Counted from the first letter of the stretch, positions 25,018 to 34,812 are shown. The stretch is DNA of 64,000 nt from Microbacterium esteraromaticum (GCF_017303215.1 NZ_JAEMWU010000001.1:1488001-1552000), one strand, 5' to 3'. Notes: generated by a model from the letters alone, not told the origin. A program made the numbers and translations.

Positions 25018-26262
25018 TTCTCATTCGGAACCGGCAACGCGGCCAAGCTGGTCCGGTTGCCGTTGTATGCCCTCGGACGCATAGGTACGTTCCTGGTGCC
25101 ACGCGGCGAGACCTGGGTGTTCGGCTGCGGCGCCGGCGTGGGCGACGGCGCGCTCGCCCTGCAGCGCGAGGCGTCGGATGCCGGGCACCGCACGATCTGG
25201 TTGACCCGGGATGCCCGTGAAGAGGCCGACGCGAAAGCCCTCGGCATCCGCACGCGCCGGCGGGACGGACTGCGCGGTTGGTGGGCGACCGCCCGCGCGG
25301 GCGTGCTGGTGGTCACACACGGCCTCGGAGATGTGAACCGCTATGGCAGCAGCGACGGGTTCGTCGTGCAGCTGTGGCACGGCATTCCGCTCAAGCGCAT
25401 CGGACTGGACTCACCCATCACCGTCCAGGTGCCGAAGGGTATCCCCGGCGCAGCCCTATTGGGCCGTGTGCTCACCGGAATGTATCGCCGTGCGGCGCAG
25501 CGCATCCGCATCCTCCCCGCCGCCTCGCACCGTTCGCGTGGGCGCCTCGAATCGGCGTTCGGACTGGGGGATGACCGCGTCATCGTCACCGGCGAACCGC
25601 GGGTCGATGTTCTCTCGACGGGCACCGCTGAACAGCGCGTCGCCGACGCGACCGCCGTCCTCACGCGCACCGGGCCGTTGCTGTCCGAGCAGAGCGCCCT
25701 GTTGTACGCACCGACGTGGCGCGACGGCGCCGCAGATCCCGCCGTGCCCACCGCCGAGCAGTGGGTGCGGATCGTGCGGCTGCTCGAACAGCACGATGCC
25801 GTGCTGTTCATCCGCTCGCATCCGCTGGGCGAGGGAGCGTACGCCCCGCCGTGGTCCAGCGGACGGGTGCGGATGCTGGGAGCAGAGCTGCTGCCGGATG
25901 TGACCCCGGCGCTGCCCCGGATCGACGTGCTGATCACCGACTACTCGTCGATGGCCTACGACGTGGGGCTGCTGTCGATGCCGGTCGTGTACCTGGCACC
26001 GGACGTCGCCGAGTACTCCGCGACGCGGGGGTTCTACGGACGCTACGAGGACGTCGCCGGCGAGGACTACGCCCAGGACTGGGAGACAGCGATCGATCGG
26101 ATCGACGAGATGCTCGGTGATCCGGCGGCGTACTCACGGGCATCCGATCGCTCTGCCGCGCTCAGCGCGCACATGCACGCACATCGCGACGGGCGCAATG
26201 CGCACCGCGTGTACCAGGCCATCCGCGCGCGGGGGATCCCCGCGCCGAAGGGAGCACGATGA
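25009..26262 (+). CDS. CDP-glycerol glycerophosphotransferase family protein (first)
   Basis: A 417-residue GT-B enzyme of the TagB/TagF family (PF04464), which adds glycerol- or ribitol-phosphate units to wall teichoic acid at the cytoplasmic face. Family motifs are QLWHGIPLKRIG (about residue 121), LLYAPTWRDG (about 237) and LITDYSSMAYD (about 308). The catalytic His of WHG is present. The GTG start is supported by the leaderless box; no good alternative exists for about 28 codons. Its stop overlaps the next gene by ATGA, and both are the same family. Confidence 0.85.
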   Translation: MASFSFGTGNAAKLVRLPLYALGRIGTFLVPRGETWVFGCGAGVGDGALALQREASDAGHRTIWLTRDAREEADAKALGIRTRRRDGLRGWWATARAGVLVVTHGLGDVNRYGSSDGFVVQLWHGIPLKRIGLDSPITVQVPKGIPGAALLGRVLTGMYRRAAQRIRILPAASHRSRGRLESAFGLGDDRVIVTGEPRVDVLSTGTAEQRVADATAVLTRTGPLLSEQSALLYAPTWRDGAADPAVPTAEQWVRIVRLLEQHDAVLFIRSHPLGEGAYAPPWSSGRVRMLGAELLPDVTPALPRIDVLITDYSSMAYDVGLLSMPVVYLAPDVAEYSATRGFYGRYEDVAGEDYAQDWETAIDRIDEMLGDPAAYSRASDRSAALSAHMHAHRDGRNAHRVYQAIRARGIPAPKGAR

Positions 26263-27695
26263 CGACCGCTCGGATCGACGAGGACGCGCAGACGCTGATC
26301 ATCGCGGGCACGGGCGCGCGGCCCGCCGCCGCGAGCCTGGACGGACCGCGCGCACGCCTGGACGCGAAGATGACCGGCGGCGGCAAGACGTGGAAGGCGA
26401 CCTTTCCGTTGCGCGTCTCGCGGTGGGGCGGCGCAGAACTGCCCCTGCCCTCGGGGCAGTACGCGCTCAGCGTCGACGGCATCGATGTCGACGACCTTGC
26501 CGTCGAGCCGGTGTTGCTGCCCTCGCTACGCGTCTCGGTGCACGGCGCCGACGTGACGATCGCCCCGGCCATCGCCCCGATCTACGAGACTCCCGAAGGG
26601 CAGCGCACGCTCGAGGAGCGCTACGCGTCGCAGATCGGCGCCGGCGAGAACGCGGTCTTCTTCGAGAGCTTCTACGGGCAGACCGCGGGGTGCAACCCGC
26701 GGGCGATCGATCGGGTGCTCGCCGAGCGCGCCCCGGCCGTCACCCGCTACTGGAGTGTCACCGATCTGTCGGTGGAAGTGCCCGACGGCGCCATCGCCGT
26801 CATCGAGGGCGGACCGGAGTGGTGGCGGGCGCGTGCCGAGTCGCGGATGCTGATCGTCAACGACTGGCTGCGGCACAGGTTCGTGCGCAAGCCCGGTCAG
26901 CGTGTGCTGCAGACCTGGCACGGCACGCCGCTCAAGCGCCTCGCGCTGCACCGGCCCGGATTCGCGCCGCGGCGGATGGCTGCCGTGGTGAAGGAGTCGC
27001 GTCGCTGGGACGTGCTGCTGGCGCAGAACACGTACGCGGCGCGCATCCTGAAGAAGGCATACGCGTTCTTCGGCAAGCCGATCTGGGTCGACGGCTACCC
27101 CCGCAACGATCTGCTCGCCACAGCAGATCCGGCTCCGATCCGCGCCGCGCTCGGCATCGGCGCCGATGAGCGCGTGCTGCTGTACGCGCCGACCTGGCGC
27201 GATGACCGTTCCGAGATGGTCGACTTCATCGACCCGCAGCAACTCGCGGCCGACACCGATTCGGTAGTGCTGGTGCGCGGGCACTCGCGCACCATCAGAC
27301 CCGGTCGCGACCAGGCTGGCGCGCGGGTGATCGACGTCACCGGCTACCCCGAGACCTCGCGTCTGCTGCTGATCGCCGACGCGCTGATCACGGATTACTC
27401 GTCGGTGATGTTCGACTTCAGTGTCACCGGACGGCCGATGTACTTCTTGGTGCCCGACCTGGAGCACTACCGCGGCGAGTTGCGCGGGTTCTACTTCGAC
27501 CTGGCCGAGCGCGCGCCGGGGCCATTGGTGCACTCGCAGGAAGAGCTCGTGCGGGCCCTGGAAGATGCCGACGTGCCGTCTGCGTACGAACGTCGGTATG
27601 GCGCATGGCGGGCGCAGTTCAACCGGCTCGACGACGGCGAAGCGGCCGAGCGTGTCGTCGCGCGCATCCTCGACCAGGGGTGGCTGACCGCCTGA
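26259..27695 (+). CDS. CDP-glycerol glycerophosphotransferase family protein (second)
   Basis: A 478-residue paralogue of the preceding gene, sharing QTWHGTPLKRLAL (about 222), LLYAPTWRDD (about 307) and LITDYSSVMFDFSVTGRPM (about 374). It has an extra N-terminal domain of about 110 residues made of beta strands, seen in several actinobacterial members. The C-terminal FYFDLAERAPGPLVHSQEEL segment is typical of polymerising TagF-type enzymes. It is translationally coupled to its neighbour by a 4-nt overlap. The two may act in sequence on one polymer (inference). Confidence 0.87.
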   Translation: MTTARIDEDAQTLIIAGTGARPAAASLDGPRARLDAKMTGGGKTWKATFPLRVSRWGGAELPLPSGQYALSVDGIDVDDLAVEPVLLPSLRVSVHGADVTIAPAIAPIYETPEGQRTLEERYASQIGAGENAVFFESFYGQTAGCNPRAIDRVLAERAPAVTRYWSVTDLSVEVPDGAIAVIEGGPEWWRARAESRMLIVNDWLRHRFVRKPGQRVLQTWHGTPLKRLALHRPGFAPRRMAAVVKESRRWDVLLAQNTYAARILKKAYAFFGKPIWVDGYPRNDLLATADPAPIRAALGIGADERVLLYAPTWRDDRSEMVDFIDPQQLAADTDSVVLVRGHSRTIRPGRDQAGARVIDVTGYPETSRLLLIADALITDYSSVMFDFSVTGRPMYFLVPDLEHYRGELRGFYFDLAERAPGPLVHSQEELVRALEDADVPSAYERRYGAWRAQFNRLDDGEAAERVVARILDQGWLTA

Positions 27696-27711
27696 CGGTG
27701 CCCGCCGGCGC

Positions 27712-28776
27712 TCAGGGCAGCGGGGTATTGCGGTCGCCGAGCCGTGAGGCATCAACGGTGTCGCCGGCGCCGCGCAGCACCCCGGCGAGGAAGCCGAGCC
27801 CCCAGGCGAAGTGCATGGTCGGTAGCACGGCCAGCGTCCAGAGGCGTTCTCGCAGTCCGCGGTGCCCCGACAGTGCGACAACGAGCACGAGTACGGCGTA
27901 TGCGATCAAGGGCACGTACACGATCGAGGCGAGCACACCCGGAAGGCCGTGCAGCACGCCCGTCAGTTGCAGCACGCCCACGATCAGAGCAAGCGCCGTG
28001 ACGAGCACCAACGCGGGTGGGGCGAAGAACCGCAGGCCGTTGCTGCGTCCGAAACGACGCACCAGTTCGCCGCGCCAGGCCCCGGTGGCGCGGAACTGGC
28101 GCGCCAGGCGCCACCAGTTCTCGCGCGGCCAGTAGGTGACCGAGAGTCGCGGGTCGAACCAGACCAGATGACCCGCCTCACGGATGCGCAGGTTCAGCTC
28201 CCAGTCCTCGCCGCGACGGATCGACTCATCGAACAGGCCGACCTCGTCGAGCACCTCGCGGCGCATCACACCGAGATAGGCGGACTCGGCCTCGCCCTCG
28301 CGCTCGCTGCCGTGGTAGGCACCGCCGCCGAGCCCGACGGGGGAGTTGTACAGGCGCGCCACGGCGCTCTGAAACGGGGTGCGCCCGTCGGCGCGCATCA
28401 CGCCACCGACGTTCGCCGCGCCGGTGCGCTCCAGCGTCTCCAGTGCCTGCCGTGCATAGCCGGGCGAGAGCTCGGAATGCGCATCGACGCGGATGACCGT
28501 GGGGTAGCGGCTGGCACGGATGGCGGCGTTCAGACCGACCGGGATGTGCGCGGCGGGGTTGTCGACCAGATGCACGCGTGTGTCGGCGGCGGCGAGGCGC
28601 TGCGCGAGCTCGGTGGTGCCGTCCGTAGAAGGGCCCAGGGCGAGCACGAGCTCGGTCGGGCCGTCGACGTCCTGTTCGAGCACGGAGCGCACGGCGTGCT
28701 CGAGGTAGTCGCGTTCGTTGAGCACGGGCATGACGAAGGAGACCCCGTCGGGCGATGGATGGTCTGTCTCGTGCAC
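27712..28776 (-). CDS. family 2 glycosyltransferase, ExoA-like, with membrane tail
   Basis: A 354-residue protein. The N-terminal GT-A domain has VMPVLNERDYLE, the DAH motif in IRVDAHSE (about residue 98) in place of DxD, and ESAYLGVMRREV. Downstream are RRGEDWELNLRIREAG and, at about 235-320, three or four hydrophobic segments. This layout fits succinoglycan ExoA-type enzymes acting on lipid-linked sugars. It converges on the second glycerophosphotransferase gene with a 16-nt gap. The GTG start is supported by a -10 box CATGAT six bases away. Confidence 0.82.
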   Translation of the reverse strand: MHETDHPSPDGVSFVMPVLNERDYLEHAVRSVLEQDVDGPTELVLALGPSTDGTTELAQRLAAADTRVHLVDNPAAHIPVGLNAAIRASRYPTVIRVDAHSELSPGYARQALETLERTGAANVGGVMRADGRTPFQSAVARLYNSPVGLGGGAYHGSEREGEAESAYLGVMRREVLDEVGLFDESIRRGEDWELNLRIREAGHLVWFDPRLSVTYWPRENWWRLARQFRATGAWRGELVRRFGRSNGLRFFAPPALVLVTALALIVGVLQLTGVLHGLPGVLASIVYVPLIAYAVLVLVVALSGHRGLRERLWTLAVLPTMHFAWGLGFLAGVLRGAGDTVDASRLGDRNTPLP

Positions 28777-28782
28777 GATTCG

Positions 28783-28788
28783 ATCATG
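28783..28788 (-). promoter_or_regulatory. -10 box CATGAT, leaderless start of the ExoA-like gene
   Basis: Minus-strand CATGAT, six bases, then GTG at 28776. It lacks the first T of TANNNT. Confidence 0.4.
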
Positions 28789-28859
28789 TCATGCGGTGGG
28801 CGCCGCGCCCGGATGCCGGCACCGGCACGGCCGAGGCGATGGTGTTCGGGGAAGCGCCG

Positions 28860-28865
28860 TATTCT
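28860..28865 (+). promoter_or_regulatory. -10 box TATTCT, leaderless start of the gene at 28872
   Basis: TATTCT, six bases (ggaggg), then ATG at 28872. The spacer looks like a ribosome site but is too close to the ATG to serve as one. Confidence 0.6.
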
Positions 28866-28871
28866 GGAGGG

Positions 28872-30155
28872 ATGGGTGTCGTCTCGGATGGAAAGAAGGC
28901 TTACCGGCTGCTGAGAAAGGCACTCGCCTCTCGCGCCGCGGTGCAGCGGGTCAGGCGAACTCTGGCGCAACGCGAGCCGCACCCGCGCGACACGTACAAG
29001 ATCGCGGTGTACTTCGCCGACGGCGCGGTCAACATGTATCAGATGCGGCAGTGGTACCGCCCGCTGGCACAGCTGGCTGAACGCTGGCCGGTGGTCGTGC
29101 TCTCGCGCAGCGCGACCGGCGCCGAGCAGCTGATCGCTGAGGACGGGCCGCCGGTCGCGTTCGTGCCGACGGTGCGCAACCTCGAGAAGTTCATCGCGAA
29201 GCAAGACATCCGGATCGTCTTGTATGTGAACCAGAACACCCGCAACTTCCAGATGTTCCGGTACGGCCGCCGCTGGCACGTGTTCATCAACCACGGTGAG
29301 TCCGACAAGATGTACATGACCACCAACCAGTACAAGGCGTACGATTACGCCCTAGTCGCCGGTCAGGCCGCCCGCGACCGGCTCAGCCGCACCCTGTGGG
29401 ACTACGACATCGACCGGCGCACGATCGAGATCGGCCGTCCGCAGGCCGATCACTACTCCGGCACCCTTCCCTATACCCCGGACGAGCGCACGGTCGTGCT
29501 ATATGCGCCGACCTGGGAGGGCGATCGCCCTTCTGCGCACTACGGATCGATCGCCACTCACGGCGAGACGCTCGTTCGCGGGCTGCTGGCAACGGGCCGG
29601 CACCGCCTGATCTACCGGCCGCACCCGCGTAGCGGTGTGGTCGACGATGCGTACGGTGCGGCGCACCAGCGCATTCTCACCGCGATCGCCGAGGCAAACG
29701 CGACCGACGCGACCGCTCACCACATCTACGACGACGGTCCCGAGCTGGGCTGGCAGCTCGCCGCTGCCGATGTCGCGATCGTCGACATCTCGGCGATGGT
29801 CTATGACCGACTCGCCTCGGGTAAGCCGTTGCTGATTACCCGCCCTGATGATGAGCGCGCTTCGATCGACACCAAGGGCTATCTGTCGGCGTGTGAATGG
29901 CTGACGGTCGATGGCGCCGGCGACATCGTCGCCGAGGTCGATCGTGTGCGCGGCGACGAGGCGGCGATCGAGCGTCTGGACACCTGGGTCACGCACTACT
30001 TCGGTGACACCACACCGGGGGCGGCGACGGCTAAGTTCCATGCCGCCATCGAGCAGCTGATGCAGAAGTGGGATCACTGGCACGCGCGTGACAACATGCC
30101 GGCCGCGGAAGCATCGGAACACGACACCGCAGATCTCGACGAGGACGCGGTCTGA
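28872..30155 (+). CDS. CDP-glycerol glycerophosphotransferase-like protein (third)
   Basis: A 427-residue GT-B protein distantly related to PF04464. It shows FINHGESDK in place of WHGTPLK, then VLYAPTWEGDRPSAHYGS (about residue 213), YRPHPRSG (about 250) and VAIVDISAMVYDRLASGKP (about 303). The N-terminus has an amphipathic basic helix (DGKKAYRLLRKALASR), as in membrane-associated teichoic acid polymerases. Residues 410-427 are acidic. The changed WHG region makes the donor less certain than for the two upstream paralogues. birA follows with no gap. Confidence 0.75.
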   Translation: MGVVSDGKKAYRLLRKALASRAAVQRVRRTLAQREPHPRDTYKIAVYFADGAVNMYQMRQWYRPLAQLAERWPVVVLSRSATGAEQLIAEDGPPVAFVPTVRNLEKFIAKQDIRIVLYVNQNTRNFQMFRYGRRWHVFINHGESDKMYMTTNQYKAYDYALVAGQAARDRLSRTLWDYDIDRRTIEIGRPQADHYSGTLPYTPDERTVVLYAPTWEGDRPSAHYGSIATHGETLVRGLLATGRHRLIYRPHPRSGVVDDAYGAAHQRILTAIAEANATDATAHHIYDDGPELGWQLAAADVAIVDISAMVYDRLASGKPLLITRPDDERASIDTKGYLSACEWLTVDGAGDIVAEVDRVRGDEAAIERLDTWVTHYFGDTTPGAATAKFHAAIEQLMQKWDHWHARDNMPAAEASEHDTADLDEDAV

Positions 30156-30941
30156 ATGAACCTGCAACGCGCCTCGGGGATCGCCGGTCGTCTGCTGGTA
30201 CTGCCCGAGTGCGGCTCGACGAACGCCGAGTTGCGTGGGCGCGCGTCGGATGCCACCGCCTGGCCGCATCTGTCGGTGCTGGTCACCGACTCACAGACCG
30301 CGGGGCGGGGGCGGCTCGACCGCACCTGGGACACGCCTCCCGGAGCCGCGCTGGCAATCTCGGTGCTGTTGCGAGACCTGCCGGAGAGTGTCGACGCGCG
30401 CGGATGGTTGCCTTTGGCTGCCGGTGTCGCGATGACGGATGCTGTCGCCGCACAGCTGCCCGGCCATGACGTGGGCCTGAAATGGCCCAACGACGTGCTC
30501 GTCGGCGGCCGCAAGATCTGTGGCATCCTCGCCGAAGTCGTCGGTGACGCGGTGATCGTCGGTGCTGGGGTGAACACCGCGATGACACACGCGCGGCTGC
30601 CGGTTCCGACGGCGACGTCGTTCGCCTGCCAGGATGCCGTTGCGGATGCCGATCGGTTGGTCGCCGACTATCTGAACCGACTCGACGCGATCGTGCGCGA
30701 GCTGGGCAGAGCGGGCGACGCGATCCGATCGGGTCTGCACGCCGAGGCGACCGCGCGGTGCGTCACGCTGGGACGTGCGGTGAACGTATCGCTGCCGGAC
30801 GGCACATCGATGCACGGACGCGCGGTGCGCCTGGCCGACGACGGCAGACTCGTCGTCGCCGAGGAATCCACCGAGGCGGGCTGTGCAGAGAGCGAACGTG
30901 CGGTGTCGTCGGGCGATGTCGTGCACGCGCGGCTGGCCTGA
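30156..30941 (+). CDS. birA: biotin-[acetyl-CoA-carboxylase] ligase
   Basis: A 261-residue biotin protein ligase that activates biotin with ATP and attaches it to the carboxylase carrier domain. GRGRLDRTW (50-58) is the biotinyl-AMP loop, KWPNDV begins at K109, and K120 in GGRKICGIL is the catalytic lysine. There is no N-terminal helix-turn-helix, so it is the non-regulatory class. The ATG touches the stop of the preceding glycerophosphotransferase-like gene, implying co-transcription although the functions are unrelated. Confidence 0.92.
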   Translation: MNLQRASGIAGRLLVLPECGSTNAELRGRASDATAWPHLSVLVTDSQTAGRGRLDRTWDTPPGAALAISVLLRDLPESVDARGWLPLAAGVAMTDAVAAQLPGHDVGLKWPNDVLVGGRKICGILAEVVGDAVIVGAGVNTAMTHARLPVPTATSFACQDAVADADRLVADYLNRLDAIVRELGRAGDAIRSGLHAEATARCVTLGRAVNVSLPDGTSMHGRAVRLADDGRLVVAEESTEAGCAESERAVSSGDVVHARLA

Positions 30942-30992
30942 CGCGGCACGCTGACACGCCCTGCGGGTGCCGGGGATGTCGCATCCTGACGG

Positions 30993-30998
30993 CACAAT
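30993..30998 (+). promoter_or_regulatory. -10 box CACAAT before the PH-domain gene
   Basis: CACAAT, six bases (ggaggc), then ATG at 31005. It fits the leaderless pattern loosely. Confidence 0.35.
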
Positions 30999-31004
30999 GG
31001 AGGC

Positions 31005-31544
31005 ATGACTCAGCCGGTGATGCTCGGAGGGCGTCCGATGATGCCCCCGCCTGGCGCGCCCGCCGAGGAACTGATCGTCGCGCGCTTTCGTGGCCATGCT
31101 CGGCGGCTGTTCTGGTCGGCACTCGTGCTGATCGCCGTGTTCGGCGCGACAGCCTACTTGTATGGCAACCTGCCCTCTCCGTATGAGAACTGGATGCTGC
31201 TCGCCGCGGCAGGCCTGCTGGTGCTGCTTCTCGTCGTCGCGCCGTATTTGCGCTGGCTGTCACGTACGTACACGATCACCACCCGGCGAGTGATCGTCCG
31301 CGACGGGCTCGGCGCGCGCAGCCGTCAGGAGCTCTCGCACACGCGCGGCTATTCGATCGCCGTGCGCCGCGGACTTCTGCAGCGTCTGTGGGGCGCCGGC
31401 ACGGTCGTCCTCAGCAACGGCGTCGACGCACCGTTGCGCCTGGTGAACGTCCCCAGCGTCAATCTCGTGCATGAGGCACTGGCTGATCAGGTCGAGGTCA
31501 ACCAGATCCTCGCCCACCGCGACGCGGAGCCCGGAACGTTCTGA
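31005..31544 (+). CDS. PH domain membrane protein (YdbT/DUF304 type)
   Basis: A 179-residue protein with two membrane helices (about residues 36-56 and 63-82) followed by a bacterial PH-like domain beginning SRTYTITTRRVIVRDG. The tail ends in VEVNQILAHRD. The architecture fits bPH2 proteins of unknown role; the domain should lie in the cytoplasm next to the membrane. It sits between birA and purK; neither neighbour suggests a job. Confidence 0.82.
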   Translation: MTQPVMLGGRPMMPPPGAPAEELIVARFRGHARRLFWSALVLIAVFGATAYLYGNLPSPYENWMLLAAAGLLVLLLVVAPYLRWLSRTYTITTRRVIVRDGLGARSRQELSHTRGYSIAVRRGLLQRLWGAGTVVLSNGVDAPLRLVNVPSVNLVHEALADQVEVNQILAHRDAEPGTF

Positions 31545-31595
31545 CCACCCGCGCCCTCGGAGTACGCGAGAATGGGAACGACGAAAGGGGCGCGG

Positions 31596-32720
31596 ATGTC
31601 GGTGCGCGTAGGTGTGATCGGTGGTGGACAGCTCGCCAGGATGATGATTGCTCCGGCGGTCGAACTCGGACTCGACGTGCGTGTGCTCGCCGAGGACGAG
31701 GGGATGTCGGCCGCGCTGGCAGCGACGGCCGTCGGTGACTATCGCGACCTGGACGCGGTGCGCGCCTTCGCGCGTGACGTCGACGTCATCACCTTCGACC
31801 ACGAGCACGTGCCCCAGCAGGTGCTGCGCGCCCTCGTCGCCGACGGTGTGCAGGTGCACCCGGGGCCCGATGCGTTGCAGTACGCGCAGGACAAGCTCGT
31901 GATGCGTGCCCGCCTCGCCGAGCTCGGTGTGCCGCAGCCGGACTGGGCCGCGGTGCACGATGCTCGCGAACTGCAGGCGTTCATCAACGATCACGGCGGC
32001 CGAGCCGTCGTGAAGACTCCGCGGGGCGGGTACGACGGCAAAGGTGTACGCGTCGTACGCGCGGGCCTCGAGGCCGCCGATTGGTTCGAGCAGGTGCCGG
32101 AGGGGGAGGCGCTGCTGGCCGAGGAGATGGTGTCGTTCACCCGTGAACTCGCCCAGCAGATCGCGCGGCGCCCGAGCGGCGACGTGGTCGCGTACCCCGT
32201 CGTCGAGACGGTGCAGCGCGGCGGCGTGTGCGCAGAGGTCATCGCCCCCGCGCCGAACGCTACGGAGCGTCTGGCCGAGGTCGCCGAGCAGATCGGACGG
32301 CAGATCGCCGAGGGAATCGGCGTCACAGGCATGCTGGCTGTCGAACTGTTCGAGACCGACGATGAGCGCATTCTGGTCAACGAACTGGCCATGCGTCCCC
32401 ACAACAGCGGACACTGGAGCCAGGACGGTGCCGTGACGGGCCAGTTCGAGCAGCACCTGCGGGCCGTCGCCGATCTGCCGCTGGGCAGCACCGCACCTCG
32501 AGCACCCTGGACCGTGATGGTGAACATCCTCGGCGGACCCGCCGAGGGCACGCTCACCTCGTGCTTCGCACCGGCGATGGAGCAGCACCCCGAGGCCAAG
32601 ATCCACACCTATGGCAAGGCGCCGCGTCCGGGACGAAAAGTCGGCCACATCAACGTCGCCGGCGCTGATCTCGATGACGTCGTCTACACCGCCCGCGCCG
32701 CCGCAGTGCATTTCGAGTGA
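31596..32720 (+). CDS. purK: 5-(carboxyamino)imidazole ribonucleotide synthase
   Basis: A 374-residue ATP-grasp enzyme that carboxylates AIR to N5-CAIR with bicarbonate and ATP in purine synthesis. Marks are GGGQLARMM near the N-terminus, FDHEHVPQ, KTPRGGYDGKG and NELAMRPHNSGHW. The ATG at 31596 has aaagggg five bases upstream; an in-frame ATG at 31572 overlaps the likely -10 box GAGAAT (31568-31573). purE follows after 68 nt with its own promoter. Confidence 0.95.
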   Translation: MSVRVGVIGGGQLARMMIAPAVELGLDVRVLAEDEGMSAALAATAVGDYRDLDAVRAFARDVDVITFDHEHVPQQVLRALVADGVQVHPGPDALQYAQDKLVMRARLAELGVPQPDWAAVHDARELQAFINDHGGRAVVKTPRGGYDGKGVRVVRAGLEAADWFEQVPEGEALLAEEMVSFTRELAQQIARRPSGDVVAYPVVETVQRGGVCAEVIAPAPNATERLAEVAEQIGRQIAEGIGVTGMLAVELFETDDERILVNELAMRPHNSGHWSQDGAVTGQFEQHLRAVADLPLGSTAPRAPWTVMVNILGGPAEGTLTSCFAPAMEQHPEAKIHTYGKAPRPGRKVGHINVAGADLDDVVYTARAAAVHFE

Positions 32721-32776
32721 GTGATCCGCGTCGCTGCGAGTGCGCGCCGTTGCGCCGTTCTCCCAGCGGCGAGCAC

Positions 32777-32782
32777 TAGCCT
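32777..32782 (+). promoter_or_regulatory. -10 box TAGCCT, leaderless start of purE
   Basis: TAGCCT, six bases (gtacga), then GTG at 32789. Confidence 0.6.
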
Positions 32783-32788
32783 GTACGA

Positions 32789-33304
32789 GTGACTGAGCCG
32801 CTGCATTCCTCGAGCTCGCCGCTGGTCGGCGTCGTGATGGGTTCCGATTCCGACTGGCGGGTGATGAGTGACGCGTCCCAGGCGCTCACCGACTTCGGCA
32901 TCCCGCACGAGGTCGAGGTCGTCTCGGCCCACCGCACACCCGACAAGCTGATGAGCTATGGCCGGGAAGCGCGCAGCCGTGGCATCCGCGTCATCATCGC
33001 CGGCGCCGGAGGAGCCGCTCATCTGCCGGGCATGATCGCCTCGGTGACCGCGCTGCCCGTCGTGGGTGTGCCCGTGCCGCTGGCGTACTTGGACGGCATG
33101 GACTCGCTGCTGTCGATCGTGCAGATGCCGGCCGGAATCCCCGTCGCGACCGTGTCGATCGGCGGGGCGCGAAACGCAGGGCTCCTCGCCGCACGGATCC
33201 TGGGCACGTCCGATCCGGAACTCGCCGACCGCGTAGAGGCGTACGCACGTGAACTCGAAGGCCAGGTGGAGCAGAAGAACCAGCGGTTGAAGGACTCGCT
33301 GTGA
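32789..33304 (+). CDS. purE: N5-carboxyaminoimidazole ribonucleotide mutase
   Basis: A 171-residue class I PurE that moves the carboxyl group of N5-CAIR to give CAIR, the step after PurK. GSDSDW (18-23) and SAHRTP with the proposed catalytic H48 are intact, followed by [12 protein letters not shown]. The length suits the bacterial octameric enzyme. The start overlaps nothing upstream. Its stop overlaps the LCP gene start by GTGA, tying a purine gene to a wall gene in one transcript. Confidence 0.95.
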   Translation: MTEPLHSSSSPLVGVVMGSDSDWRVMSDASQALTDFGIPHEVEVVSAHRTPDKLMSYGREARSRGIRVIIAGAGGAAHLPGMIASVTALPVVGVPVPLAYLDGMDSLLSIVQMPAGIPVATVSIGGARNAGLLAARILGTSDPELADRVEAYARELEGQVEQKNQRLKDSL

Positions 33305-34752
33305 CATTGGCAGCACCGCGTGCCTCCGATCAGGGCGCACGCCCGCTGATCGAGACGCGGCCGCTGCTCAACCCCGATGCCTCTGATGCCGACCTGATGG
33401 GTCGGCGTGCCTGGTGGCTGGTCGTGCTGAACGTACTTGTCCCGGGCTCGGCGCAGGTGCTCGCCGGCAACCGCAGGCTCGGCCGCTTCGGACTCGGTGC
33501 GACCCTGTTCGGCTGGTTCCTGCTGCTGGTCGCCGCGGGCCTTGGTCTGTTCGCCCGGCCCGCGCTGGTCTGGCTCTTCGCCGGACCGCTCGCGTGGTTC
33601 ATGCTGACGCTCGTGCAGGTGTTGCTGCTGGCTTATGTGGTGCTGTGGGTCGTGCTGACGATCGACACCCTGCGGCAGGTGCGCCTGGTCAAGGTGCCAC
33701 CGATCTCGCGGTGGGCGATTCCGCTGGCATCCGTTCTCGTACTGGCCCTGGTGGCGTCGGCGACGGTGTATGCCTCGTCGGCGGTGGCGTCGGGGCGCGG
33801 GGCTCTGACGACGCTGTTCGGCAGCGGCGGGCCCAGCCTGCCGCCCAGCGACGGCTACTACAACATCCTGCTACTCGGCGCCGACAGCGGCGACGGGCGC
33901 GACTCGATGCGCTTCGACAGTATCTCGGTCGTCTCGGTCAATGCCGACACCGGTGCCGTCACGATGACGGGCATCCCACGCGAGCTCGCCGGTGCGCCGT
34001 TCAGCGAGGGCAGCCCCATGCGTGAGCTGTACCCGGATGGTTTCGAAGGGCATTCGGACCAGGCCTGCGGCTGGGAGCCGTGGATGAACCACATCCGCAA
34101 TGCCGCCGAGGTCTGTCGGGACGATAAGGGAACGGGGCTGTATCCCGATGCGGCGACGCACGGGTCCGCTCCCGGTATCGAGGCGACGAAGGATGCCGCC
34201 GAGGGGGTGCTCGGTATCGAGATCCCGTACTACGTCTTCGTCGACATGGATGGTTTCGCAGCGCTCATCGACGCGCTGGGTCGCGTTGACATCACCGTCA
34301 CCGAACGGCTCCCCAAGGGCGGTGGGCCGGCTTACCCGAACCAGCCCGCCGCGGACTGGGCGATCGGGTGGATCGAGTCGGGAGATCAGCACATGGACGG
34401 CGACACGGCGCAGTGGTACGCCCGTTCGCGGTACACCACCAGCGACTACGACCGCATGAGGCGTCAGCGCGAACTGCAGGTCGCCATCCTGCAACAGTTC
34501 ACCCCGCAGACGGTGGTGACACGGTTCAACGAGATCGCGGCCGCGGGCACGCAGCTGATGGAGACCGACCTTCCGCAGGACAAGCTGCCCGAGTTCTTCG
34601 ACCTGATGATGAAGGCGAAGGAGCAGCCCGTCACCGAGATCGAGCTCGTGCCAGACAACGGCATCGTCGAGGGCGACCCCGACTTCGAGTTGATCCATCA
34701 GATGGTGCGCGATGCCCTGCATCCGCCAGAAACGGACGCGCCTGCCGAGTGA
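33301..34752 (+). CDS. LytR-CpsA-Psr (LCP) family ligase
   Basis: A 483-residue membrane protein. Four hydrophobic segments lie between residues 36 and 160, then an external LCP domain from about 186: [28 protein letters not shown] and [23 protein letters not shown] proteins transfer lipid-linked wall polymers onto peptidoglycan. The conserved Asp and Arg residues of the pyrophosphate-binding pocket ([30 protein letters not shown]) are present. It is probably the attachment enzyme for one or more polymers built nearby (inference). Confidence 0.9.
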   Translation: MTLAAPRASDQGARPLIETRPLLNPDASDADLMGRRAWWLVVLNVLVPGSAQVLAGNRRLGRFGLGATLFGWFLLLVAAGLGLFARPALVWLFAGPLAWFMLTLVQVLLLAYVVLWVVLTIDTLRQVRLVKVPPISRWAIPLASVLVLALVASATVYASSAVASGRGALTTLFGSGGPSLPPSDGYYNILLLGADSGDGRDSMRFDSISVVSVNADTGAVTMTGIPRELAGAPFSEGSPMRELYPDGFEGHSDQACGWEPWMNHIRNAAEVCRDDKGTGLYPDAATHGSAPGIEATKDAAEGVLGIEIPYYVFVDMDGFAALIDALGRVDITVTERLPKGGGPAYPNQPAADWAIGWIESGDQHMDGDTAQWYARSRYTTSDYDRMRRQRELQVAILQQFTPQTVVTRFNEIAAAGTQLMETDLPQDKLPEFFDLMMKAKEQPVTEIELVPDNGIVEGDPDFELIHQMVRDALHPPETDAPAE

Positions 34753-34800
34753 CCTCACGCGCCCGCGGCGGTGCGTCGGAGGCTCTCAGGAAGGCGTCGA

Positions 34801-34806
34801 TAGCAT
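34801..34806 (+). promoter_or_regulatory. -10 box TAGCAT, leaderless start of the gene at 34813
   Basis: TAGCAT, six bases (gacgac), then ATG at 34813. Confidence 0.6.
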
Positions 34807-34812
34807 GACGAC

